Assembly: GCF_004365175.1 (NCBI RefSeq)
Contig: NZ_SOCE01000002.1
Span: 124,001 to 188,000 of the forward strand
Length of the DNA: 64,000 nucleotides
Direction of reading: 5' to 3'
Source of the DNA: Kribbella voronezhensis
GTDB lineage: Bacteria; Actinomycetota; Actinomycetes; Propionibacteriales; Kribbellaceae
The notes below the pieces were generated by a model, which saw nothing but the letters and a program-made list of their open reading frames with translations, did no database searches and was not told where the DNA came from. Below are positions 17,052 through 24,116 of this stretch, piece by piece; within the stretch, counting starts at the first letter, position 1; each line of letters begins with the position of its first letter. Made by a program: the position numbers and the translations under genes.

Positions 17052-17143
17052 CAGCCGACCCGGCCGCGATGCGTCAGCCGACCCGGCCGCGATGCGTCAG
17101 GCGACCCGGCCGCGCTGCGTCAGCCGACCCGGCCGCGAGTCGT
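17052..17143. repeat. Four tandem 23-bp units
   Basis: Units start at 17052, 17075, 17098 and 17121, each close to CAGCCGACCCGGCCGCGATG plus CGT, and a partial fifth follows. Differences are single bases. The array sits between the 3' ends of the convergent pgm and tetR genes. Confidence 0.9.
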
Positions 17144-17173
17144 CAGCCGGTCGCGGGGGCGATCGAGTTCCGG

Positions 17174-17881
17174 TCAGCCGGCGCGGCCAGGGGTGATGCC
17201 GTCGAGGAGTTGGTTCAGGCCTTCGTCGAAGGCGCTGTCCGGTGTCTCCCGACTGGCGTCGTGGACGAACTTGGCGACGGTCGGGAAGTCGCCTGACGCC
17301 AGGGTGCGGGTCAGGTACGGCCCCGCCTTGCGTCGCCAGGAGTCCTTGTCGAGACCGGTCGACCGCTCCGCTCGCCGCTCGGCGACCTCGGCCCTGAGCG
17401 CTCCGATCAGATACGCGTTCAAAGTACGGACCGCGCGGCTGACGGCGTCGATGTTCTCGAATTCGTCAGCTCGGTCAAGCGCGGCCAAAGACGCTTCCAG
17501 GTACGCGAGAGCGTGCGGCCCCAGGTGCGGCCGGCGGCCCAGGAGATCGGCGAACCATTCGTGCCGCAGCGCGACCTGCCTGATGCCGTGCGCGAGTGCT
17601 CGCAAGGTCGAGCGCCAGTCCTGGCCGCTCGATTCCGGCAGCAAGATCTCGCCGTACGCCGTGTCGACCATCAGGTCGAGCAGGTCGTCCTTGGTCGACA
17701 GGTAGCCGTAGAGCCGCATCGGGCCGGCATCCAGTTCCGCGGCGACCTTGCGCACGGACACCGCTTCGAGTCCTTCGGCGTCGGCCAGCCGGATCGCCGC
17801 CTGCACGATCGACTCCCTGCTCAACGGGCTCGGCGCCGGCCGCTTGGCGGGCTCGGGCCGGTCCCAGATCACCGCGGACAT
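17174..17881 (-). CDS. TetR-family transcriptional repressor (TetR_C type)
   Basis: 235 residues; ATG 17881 has GAGGAG 4 nt upstream. The N-terminal HTH is SRESIVQAAIRLADAEGLEAVSVRKVAAELDAGPMRLYGYLSTKDDLLDLMVD, with recognition helix GPMRLYGYL. The C-terminal part (WRSTLRALAHGIRQVALRHEWFADLLGRRPHLGPHALAYLEA, then VRTLNAYLIGALRAE) matches the TetR_C domain found in tetracycline-type repressors. Divergent from the TetX-like FAD enzyme, with two overlapping palindromes between them, so it most likely represses both itself and that gene. The frame continues to 17962, but those codons are the operator region. Confidence 0.9.
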   Translation of the reverse strand: MSAVIWDRPEPAKRPAPSPLSRESIVQAAIRLADAEGLEAVSVRKVAAELDAGPMRLYGYLSTKDDLLDLMVDTAYGEILLPESSGQDWRSTLRALAHGIRQVALRHEWFADLLGRRPHLGPHALAYLEASLAALDRADEFENIDAVSRAVRTLNAYLIGALRAEVAERRAERSTGLDKDSWRRKAGPYLTRTLASGDFPTVAKFVHDASRETPDSAFDEGLNQLLDGITPGRAG

Positions 17882-17909
17882 GCTGCTCCTCACTCTCGAT
17901 GCAGACATC

Positions 17910-17932
17910 GTATCGTCCGATACACTGTATCG
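17910..17932. promoter_or_regulatory. Overlapping palindromes, probable TetR operator
   Basis: GTATCG (17910-17915), CGATAC (17918-17923) and GTATCG (17927-17932) alternate, so CGATACACTGTATCG is a perfect palindrome with a 3-bp centre and the first pair adds a second with a 2-bp centre. A further ACTGT/ACAGT pair overlaps to the right (17924-17939). On the minus strand a TACAGT -10 box with a TTCTGT -35 box at 17-bp spacing overlaps this site, so a bound repressor would block tetR transcription. Confidence 0.75.
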
Positions 17933-17964
17933 AAACAGTACGCCGTACAGAATGAGGTGCACTC

Positions 17965-19161
17965 ATGAAGATCGCCATCGTCGGTGGGGGAGTCGGCGGT
18001 TTGACGCTGGCCCGCGTCCTCGCCGTGCACGGGATCGAAGTAGTCGTCTACGAGCGTGAAGCCTCTCGCTCGGCCCGCGCCCAGGGAGGCATGCTCGATC
18101 TCCACGTCGAAACCGGCCAGCGGGCGCTGAGGATCGCCGGTTTGGAGAGCGAGTTCCTGGCGATCGCCCGCCGGGAAGGCCAGGACATGCGCCTGCTCGA
18201 TCCGGCCGGCAAGATCCTGCACCAGGAAGACACTCCGGACGATGCGCCGATGGCTCGTCCCGAGCTGGATCGCAGTGATCTGCGAGCCATCCTCCTGGAC
18301 TCGCTCCCCGAGGAGACCATCCAGTGGGGCCACGCCCTGAGCAACGCCGAGCCGGCCGAGCGCGCCGAGCGGGCCGAGCGGGCCGAGGCGGGTGAGCGGG
18401 GCGAGGCGGGTGAGCGGGGCGAGCGGGCCGAGCGGGGCGAGCAAGGCGGCTACCGACTGCGGTTCACCAATGGCGCCACTGCCGAGTGTGACCTGCTGGT
18501 TGGCGCTGACGGCGCGAATTCAGTCGTTCGGCCTCTTCTGACCGACGCCCGCCCCGCGCATATGGGCGTCAATTCCGTGGAGCTCGGCATCCCTGACGCC
18601 GACAACACGCATCCGGAACTGGCGGCCATGGTCGGCCGCGGTAACTACTGGGCGCTCGGCGACGGGCAGCATCTGGCGGCACAGCGCAACGGCGACGGGC
18701 GGATCCGGGTTTACCTGTCGTTCCACGGTCCAGAGGACTGGCTTGAGACCTGCGGGATCCCGTTCGGCGAGCCGGAAAAGGCTCGGGCGGCCCTCGCGGA
18801 CCTCTTCCGCGACTGGCATCCGCAGTACAGGGAGCTGATCGAGGCCTGCGATGACACGGTTGTCCCGAGGGCGCTCAGCGCCTTGCCGATCGGCCTGAGC
18901 TGGTCGGCCGTGCCGGGCGTCACCCTGATCGGGGATGCCGCTCACCTGATGCCGCCGGCGGGAGAAGGCGCGAACCTGGCGATGCTCGACGCCGCCGAAC
19001 TGGCCTTGGGGCTGGCGGCGGATCCGGCAAACGCCGTACGGACTTATGAGCTGGAGATGTTCGAGCGGAGTGCTGCCGCGGCGAAGCAGTCCGCTGAGGT
19101 TCACAAACTCGTGATGGCCGGCGCTGACGCTCTGCTGAAGTTCTTCACCCGGACTACCTGA
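17965..19161 (+). CDS. FAD-dependent monooxygenase, TetX-like
   Basis: 398 residues; start ATG 17965 with GAGGTG upstream. It has the dinucleotide-binding GGGVGG at residues 7-12 followed by VVVYERE, the RAQGGMLDLH segment that is characteristic of TetX-like hydroxylases, DRSDLRAILLDSLP, the DG motif LLVGADGANSVVR and the FAD ribityl site GVTLIGDAAHLMPPAGEGANLAMLDA. Family members hydroxylate aromatic or tetracycline-like substrates. An expansion of AERAERAEAGERGEAG repeats (about residues 131-156; 18355-18446) interrupts the region after QWGHALSNAEP and is absent in usual homologues. The TetR_C-type repressor beside it fits an inducible detoxification pair; substrate unproven. Confidence 0.9.
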   Translation: MKIAIVGGGVGGLTLARVLAVHGIEVVVYEREASRSARAQGGMLDLHVETGQRALRIAGLESEFLAIARREGQDMRLLDPAGKILHQEDTPDDAPMARPELDRSDLRAILLDSLPEETIQWGHALSNAEPAERAERAERAEAGERGEAGERGERAERGEQGGYRLRFTNGATAECDLLVGADGANSVVRPLLTDARPAHMGVNSVELGIPDADNTHPELAAMVGRGNYWALGDGQHLAAQRNGDGRIRVYLSFHGPEDWLETCGIPFGEPEKARAALADLFRDWHPQYRELIEACDDTVVPRALSALPIGLSWSAVPGVTLIGDAAHLMPPAGEGANLAMLDAAELALGLAADPANAVRTYELEMFERSAAAAKQSAEVHKLVMAGADALLKFFTRTT

Positions 19162-19534
19162 CGAAGGCGTCGACCAAGCGGTCGAGGTCGGCGGTGGGGT
19201 CGCTGGTGAGGCCGCTGTGGATGGGGCTGGGGTGCACGACCGTACTGCGGGGTGCCGCAAGCCAGCGGAATCGCTCGCCGATCCGCGTGGTCGCCGCCGG
19301 CCCGCCGTCGGGATCGCCGGCGCAGATCGCGCGGATGTGCTCCAGCGACGCGCACACCACGTCGACATCGACCGCGGGGTCCAACGCCTTCAGCCGTGCG
19401 GGTTCCACGTCCCAGGCGGCGCCGAGGAAGTCCAATGCCCGGCAGTAGAGCACCGCGCCGACGTTGACGAACTCGCCTCGCTGGATCCGCGGGGCGGCCC
19501 GGAGGATGACGTAGTCGAAGGGGACGAGGTTCAT
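19154..19534 (-). CDS. DUF3037 protein
   Basis: 126 residues; start ATG 19534, inside the stop of the HipA-like gene (ATGA). MNLVPFDYVILRAAPRIQRGEFVNVGAVLYCRALDFL is the DUF3037 N-terminal signature, followed by a helical part and FRWLAAPRSTVVHPSPIHSGLTSDP. DUF3037 proteins are found next to HipA-like kinases; function unknown. The 3' end overlaps the TetX-like gene by 8 bp. Confidence 0.85.
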   Translation of the reverse strand: MNLVPFDYVILRAAPRIQRGEFVNVGAVLYCRALDFLGAAWDVEPARLKALDPAVDVDVVCASLEHIRAICAGDPDGGPAATTRIGERFRWLAAPRSTVVHPSPIHSGLTSDPTADLDRLVDAFVR

Positions 19535-20268
19535 CGCGCACCACCCGGCAGCCACGCGGACCGGTCGGCCAGCCGCGCGGTCAGATGGTCGAGGTACCGC
19601 TCCCGGTCACCAGGTGCGATCCACTCGTCGGGCACGAGACCGATCACCTCGGTCAACAACTCCGGGGTGATCTCAGCGGCCAGTTGCGAGTCGATGTCCG
19701 GCACGGCCGGGGCGACGTCGCGGAAGACATGGTCGGTGGCGTCGTACGGAAGCCCGGTGAACTTCTCCGCGGACATCCAGGAGTGGTGGAAGTACAACGC
19801 GGCTCCGTGGTCGATCAGCCAGAGGTTCTTGTGCCAGACGAGCAGGTTCGTGTTGCGCCAGGACCGGTCGACGTTCGCCACGAACGCGTCCAGCCACAGG
19901 ATCCGCGCCTGGGTGGCGTCGTCCGGCTTGCCACTGGAACCGTCGTACCCGAACGAGCCGGGCAGGAAGTCGACGGCGAGGTTGAGCCCGGCGCTGCGGA
20001 TCAGCAGGTCCTGGATCTCCTCGTCGGGCTCGGACTTGCCGATCGCCGGGTCGAGTTCCATCAGCTTCAGCTCGGGCACCCGCAGGCCGAGCCGGCGGAA
20101 CAATTCACCGACCACAACCTCGGCGACCAGCGCCTTCGGACCCTGGCCCGCGCCGTGGAACTTGAGTACGTACGTGCCGAGATCGTTGCCTTCGACAACA
20201 CCAGGCAGTGAACCGCCTTCGCGCAGCGGCAACACGTACCGGGTGGCGGTGATGATCGGCAGACTCAC
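19531..20268 (-). CDS. HipA-like kinase (HipA_2 type)
   Basis: 245 residues. The sequence TATRYVLPLREGGSLPGVVEGNDLGTYVLKFHGAGQGPKALVAEVVVGELFRRLG includes the ATP-binding strand pair with the VLKF lysine. WLDAFVANVDRSWRNTNLLVWHKNLWLIDHGAALYF has the catalytic Asp-x4-Asn motif (DRSWRNTN) and the metal-binding DHG, which act like the DxxxxN and DFG motifs of HipA kinases. The start is likely the GTG 20268 (a TATGCT box lies 7 nt upstream, 20276-20281, giving a leaderless mRNA); ATG 20280 is an alternative. It is coupled to DUF3037. HipA itself phosphorylates GltX and is a toxin; whether this HipA_2 member is a toxin is open. Confidence 0.85.
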   Translation of the reverse strand: MSLPIITATRYVLPLREGGSLPGVVEGNDLGTYVLKFHGAGQGPKALVAEVVVGELFRRLGLRVPELKLMELDPAIGKSEPDEEIQDLLIRSAGLNLAVDFLPGSFGYDGSSGKPDDATQARILWLDAFVANVDRSWRNTNLLVWHKNLWLIDHGAALYFHHSWMSAEKFTGLPYDATDHVFRDVAPAVPDIDSQLAAEITPELLTEVIGLVPDEWIAPGDRERYLDHLTARLADRSAWLPGGAR

Positions 20269-20377
20269 GCCGCAGAGCATATGCGTCCGGCACACCCGGC
20301 CGGCGGCCCGGGGCACGGTTTCCGCGCGGATCGCGCCGGGTACCGGGGAGCCTCACCTGACCGAGGAGAAGAGTCAC

Positions 20378-21433
20378 TTGAGCCTTCCGTCCATGGGCGT
20401 AGAGGAAGAGTTGCTGCTGGTGTCCGCCGACGGCGAGCCGCTGCCGCAGAGCAAGGCGGTCGCCGCCGAGGCCGGCGACATCGACGTGGAACTCGAACTG
20501 ACCAGGGCCCAGGTCGAGATCAACGCTCCGGTCTGCGAGACCGCGGACGAGCTGCACGAGCAACTGGTGCGGATGCGCTCGAAGCTGGCGGCGGCCGCGG
20601 CTGAGCAGGGCGGTCGGCTGTGCGCCATCGCGGTGCCGCCGAGTGGCCGTGCCGCGCAGTTGGTGACGAAGAAGGCGCGGTACCAGCAGATGGAGGCGCG
20701 GTACGGGCTGCTCGCCAGGGAGCAAGCGGTCTGCGGCTGCCACGTGCACATCGACGTACCCGACAAGGAAGCCGCGATCCGGGTCAGCAACCACTTTCGC
20801 CCTTGGCTGCCCGTGCTGCTCGCGCTGACGGCCAACTCGCCGATCTACCTGGGGTCGGACACCGGGTTCTCGAGCTGGCGATCCATCATGTGGTCGCGCT
20901 GGCCCTGCTCCGGCCAACCGCCGTACTTCGAGTCAGCGGATCACTACGACGCGCTGGTCGCGATGCAGCTCGCCTCAGGCAGCATCATGGACGAGCGGAT
21001 GGTCTATTGGGATGTCCGTCCTTCCACTCACCTCCCGACCGTGGAGGTGCGCGTCAGCGACGTACCGCTGTCTGTCGACGAGACAGTGCTGCTGGCGACT
21101 CTGATCCGCGCGCTGGTGATGACAGCGACAGCCGACGGTGGGCTGGGACCGAAGCTCGAGCCGGAGGTACTACGGGCCGCGTACTGGCTTGCTGCCCGCG
21201 ACGGCCTCGAGGGCAACGGCCTTGACGTGCTGCACGCCGAGTCGCTCCCGATGTCGCAGCTCGTCGGCCTGCTGATCGACCACGTCGGCGACGCCCTGCA
21301 AGAGCTCGGCGAACTCGACCGGGTGCGGGAAACCGTCCAGCGACTGATCACCGAAGGCAATGGTGCAATCAGACAGCGCAAAGCCTTCCGTGAGGGCGAC
21401 GACGTCGTCGCCCTCACGGAAATCAAGCCCTAG
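20378..21433 (+). CDS. YbdK-type carboxylate-amine ligase (glutamate-cysteine ligase family 2)
   Basis: 351 residues. Start chosen at TTG 20378 (reads MSLPSMGVEEELLLV, matching the usual MTLPTVGVEEEFLLV) because GAGGAG is 9 nt upstream; the frame runs far upstream over the HipA gene as a shadow. GVEEELLLV, ELTRAQVEINAP, CGCHVHIDVPD, SSWRSIMWSRWPCSGQPPYF and WDVRPSTHLPTVEVRVSDVP are the conserved blocks of this ATP-grasp-unrelated glutamine-synthetase-fold family. YbdK has weak glutamate-cysteine ligase activity in vitro; physiological substrate unknown. Its TAG stop lies in the CTAG shared with the convergent GDPD gene. Confidence 0.9.
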   Translation: MSLPSMGVEEELLLVSADGEPLPQSKAVAAEAGDIDVELELTRAQVEINAPVCETADELHEQLVRMRSKLAAAAAEQGGRLCAIAVPPSGRAAQLVTKKARYQQMEARYGLLAREQAVCGCHVHIDVPDKEAAIRVSNHFRPWLPVLLALTANSPIYLGSDTGFSSWRSIMWSRWPCSGQPPYFESADHYDALVAMQLASGSIMDERMVYWDVRPSTHLPTVEVRVSDVPLSVDETVLLATLIRALVMTATADGGLGPKLEPEVLRAAYWLAARDGLEGNGLDVLHAESLPMSQLVGLLIDHVGDALQELGELDRVRETVQRLITEGNGAIRQRKAFREGDDVVALTEIKP

Positions 21434-23229
21434 CCGCGCAGGAAGTCTTCCAGGCCGTGCAGGTCGTCGGTGTTGAGGTTGTCGACGCCTGCGGCGGTCA
21501 GCTCGGTCCAGACGGCATCTCGGGCGGCGCCGCGGACGTCTGGCGTCTCCCAGAACCGCACCTTGTAGCCGGCGTGATGAGCCGTCGTCACGATGTCCTG
21601 CAGCTTGGCGCGTTCGGCGGCCGGGAACTCGCCGATACCTCGCCAGGTGAAGTTCTTCGACCAGTTGTCGCTCACCAACGGCATCACCGACGCCGGCAAC
21701 CCGGAGTTCAGGTCGGACAGTCGGCCGTCGTACCCGGCGTACCGGATCTTCTGTGCCTGCAGGATGTCCAGCGGGCGGTTGCCGCTGATCACCGACGTCA
21801 CGGCGCCCCGGTGCACGCGGCCGTTCGCGTAGATTGTGCTGATGCCGCGGTACTTCTGCAGTGCCTTGTCGACCGCCGCGTACGTCGTGGGCCCGTCGCT
21901 CTTGATGTCGATGAGCAGCTGGAAGTCGCGACCGTGACGGTAGACCTGGCCGCCGTTCGCCCGGACCCGCTGGGCGAGCGGTTCGAGGTACAGGTTCTCC
22001 AGGTTCCGGCCAGGGACGGCATCCGTCAGCTCATGGGCGACGCGCAGCTCGCCGTCGACCAGCCAGACGTCGGCCTCGACGCTGTTGAAGCCGCGGTCGA
22101 GTGCGTCCAGTAGCGGTCGCCGGTGCTCGTAGTCGTTGTGTGCGTGAGCCGTAGGCAGCGCCTGGACCGCAGGAGCGTCGTACGCACGCGGTAGCCGGAA
22201 GCCCGCCTCTGCAGCGACCATACGGACCCGGTCCGGGTAGTCGGAGATGAGACCGTCGACGCCCAGGCCGATCAGCCACTGCATGGTCGCGGGGTCGTCC
22301 ACCGTCCACGGCACGACCTTCATGCCGGCCTGGTGGGCCGAGCGCACCATGTCGGCGGTGACGTACGGCCGGTACCCCGGGTCGGTCACCTTGCCGCCCT
22401 GCGGGAATCCGTGCACCGGGGAGATCGCGGCAGCGCCGAACGACTTCGCCGCCTTCACCAGGTCGCCGCCGAAGTCGTCGATGTCGATCCCGCCGAGCCA
22501 GGGCGACCTGCCCGGCTTGCCGGTCTCCAGGAAGTCGTAGTTCGTCAGCGCGACCAGCGGCAGTTCCGGGGCGACCTGACGCATCCGCATCAGCGAACCC
22601 CAGTCGAAGCTCTGGATCGTCACCTGGCGGGCGATGTGCGCCTTGCGGATCTCGGCCGCCACGACCTGGACGAACTGTTCGCGCGGCGCGGTCTCGCTCG
22701 GCGCGCCGGCCTCGACCTTGGTCTCGACGTTGAGCTTCACACCGTTTGCGTGGAAGCGGTGGACGAGGTCGAACACGTCGCGCAGTTCCGGCATCCGGGC
22801 ACCCGGGTCGGGGGTCTGGCCGGGGAACTCCGGTTGCGGCAGCGAGCCGCAGTCGAGTTGCCGCACCTGGGCGAGCGTGAGGGTGTTGATGAACTTACCG
22901 ACGTACGGGTATTCGGGGTCGTCCGGCGTGTACGGCGCGGTGTCCTTGCACTTGGCGCCGCTGACCTTGCGGTCGTGGGTGACCACGGCCCGGCCGTCCT
23001 GGGTGATCTGGACGTCGAGCTCGAGCGTGCTCACGCCGAGTTCGAGGCCGCGGCTGAACGACGCGATCGTGCTCTCGACCGTCAGGCCGAGGCCGCCGCG
23101 ATGTCCTTGGATGTCGAAGTCACGGCGACCGGCAGAGCCCGAGGCGGAGGCCGGCACGGCGACCAGACCCTGGGCGAACAGGCCGGCCGCGAGGGCGAGT
23201 GGAAGCAGCGCGCGGGGGAGGCGGCGCAT
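21430..23229 (-). CDS. Secreted two-domain glycerophosphodiester phosphodiesterase-like protein
   Basis: 599 residues with a signal peptide (MRRLPRALLPLALAAGLFAQ, cleavage near ASASG). Domain 1 (about 38-320) is a GDPD: IQGHRGG with the catalytic His, VESTIASFSRGLELGVSTLELDVQITQDG with the metal-binding Glu-Asp pair, VVTHD, and TIQSFDW. It is predicted to release glycerol-3-phosphate from glycerophosphodiesters outside the cell. Domain 2 (about 345-599) has AHAHNDYEHRRPLLDALDRGFNSVEADVWLV, typical of the AIM6/PI-PLC-like branch of the same barrel superfamily, so this is a fusion of two divergent barrels. GAAGGGA precedes the start. The TAG stop is shared with the convergent ligase gene. Confidence 0.9.
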   Translation of the reverse strand: MRRLPRALLPLALAAGLFAQGLVAVPASASGSAGRRDFDIQGHRGGLGLTVESTIASFSRGLELGVSTLELDVQITQDGRAVVTHDRKVSGAKCKDTAPYTPDDPEYPYVGKFINTLTLAQVRQLDCGSLPQPEFPGQTPDPGARMPELRDVFDLVHRFHANGVKLNVETKVEAGAPSETAPREQFVQVVAAEIRKAHIARQVTIQSFDWGSLMRMRQVAPELPLVALTNYDFLETGKPGRSPWLGGIDIDDFGGDLVKAAKSFGAAAISPVHGFPQGGKVTDPGYRPYVTADMVRSAHQAGMKVVPWTVDDPATMQWLIGLGVDGLISDYPDRVRMVAAEAGFRLPRAYDAPAVQALPTAHAHNDYEHRRPLLDALDRGFNSVEADVWLVDGELRVAHELTDAVPGRNLENLYLEPLAQRVRANGGQVYRHGRDFQLLIDIKSDGPTTYAAVDKALQKYRGISTIYANGRVHRGAVTSVISGNRPLDILQAQKIRYAGYDGRLSDLNSGLPASVMPLVSDNWSKNFTWRGIGEFPAAERAKLQDIVTTAHHAGYKVRFWETPDVRGAARDAVWTELTAAGVDNLNTDDLHGLEDFLRG

Positions 23230-23353
23230 GAGGATGGTCCCTTCGTCGGAGGCGGGGCGTGCGATCCGAGGCCGATCGTGACCCGTTCACGGGACACCCG
23301 GCAATCAAGAAGGTAACCAACATAAGGCCAACTGGTAAGCGCCAGGCGCCGAC

Positions 23354-24070
23354 TCAGGGCATCGAAACCACCTGGCGGACCGACTGGGCCTCGGCGACGA
23401 CCGTCCCGTTCTTGAACGCTCCGTCGAGCTTCCCCGTCGTACGCCGGGTCAGCGTGAGCGTCAAATGGCAGGTACCGCTGTCCCCGGATCGCGGGCTGGC
23501 CGAGGCCGTCGGGACAGCTCGGATCAGCCCGACGGCGATCGTCGCGAAGGACCGCCCTGACTCGATCTCCAGGTTGCCGGTCTGGACACACGGCCCTGAC
23601 CAGGTGAGCAGTTGCGAAGGACCGCCGGCGACCCTGACCTGGACGGCCGTACGCCGGGACAGCTTGGCGCCGGCGACCGGCGCTGCGAGGTGCACCGGCT
23701 CAGGGAGCGCCACCGTCGAGCTGGGCGCGGACGTGTTGTCGCCGTCGCGTTCGAGGGTGAAGGTGAACTCTGTACCAGGCGCTGTTGCCTCCAGTTGCCC
23801 GGTGTACCTGGTAGCCCCCGCGAATTTGGCGCGGCGCAACTCCTCCGTCAGACCCTGCGCCGAGGCCGTGACCTTCTCCCCGCTGCTCAGCTCGACGTAG
23901 GTCAGCGTCCCGACACGGAAGGACGCGGTGAGCTCGGCGGCGTGACCGTTCTCGGGCAGTTGGACCAGCAGGTCGGCAGTCATGCCACTGGTCCGGATGT
24001 CAGCGGAGTCCACAGTGGAGCAGCCCGTCACGACCAGGGCAGTGACGAGCAGTACTGCGAGCAGGCGCAT
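23354..24070 (-). CDS. Putative lipoprotein, unknown function
   Basis: 238 residues with lipobox VVTGC (Cys17) after a short hydrophobic signal MRLLAVLLVTAL; GGAGGT precedes the start. The mature part is predicted beta-rich with Thr/Ser-rich strands, a single further Cys pair (GPCVQTG, TCHLTLTL) and no motif I recognise. It lies 47 bp downstream of the ABC permease gene on the same strand and may be part of that operon. Confidence 0.7.
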   Translation of the reverse strand: MRLLAVLLVTALVVTGCSTVDSADIRTSGMTADLLVQLPENGHAAELTASFRVGTLTYVELSSGEKVTASAQGLTEELRRAKFAGATRYTGQLEATAPGTEFTFTLERDGDNTSAPSSTVALPEPVHLAAPVAGAKLSRRTAVQVRVAGGPSQLLTWSGPCVQTGNLEIESGRSFATIAVGLIRAVPTASASPRSGDSGTCHLTLTLTRRTTGKLDGAFKNGTVVAEAQSVRQVVSMP

Positions 24071-24116
24071 CGGACCTCCAACAACGGCAGGGCCGGAAAA
24101 CTAGCACCGTGGCGGC

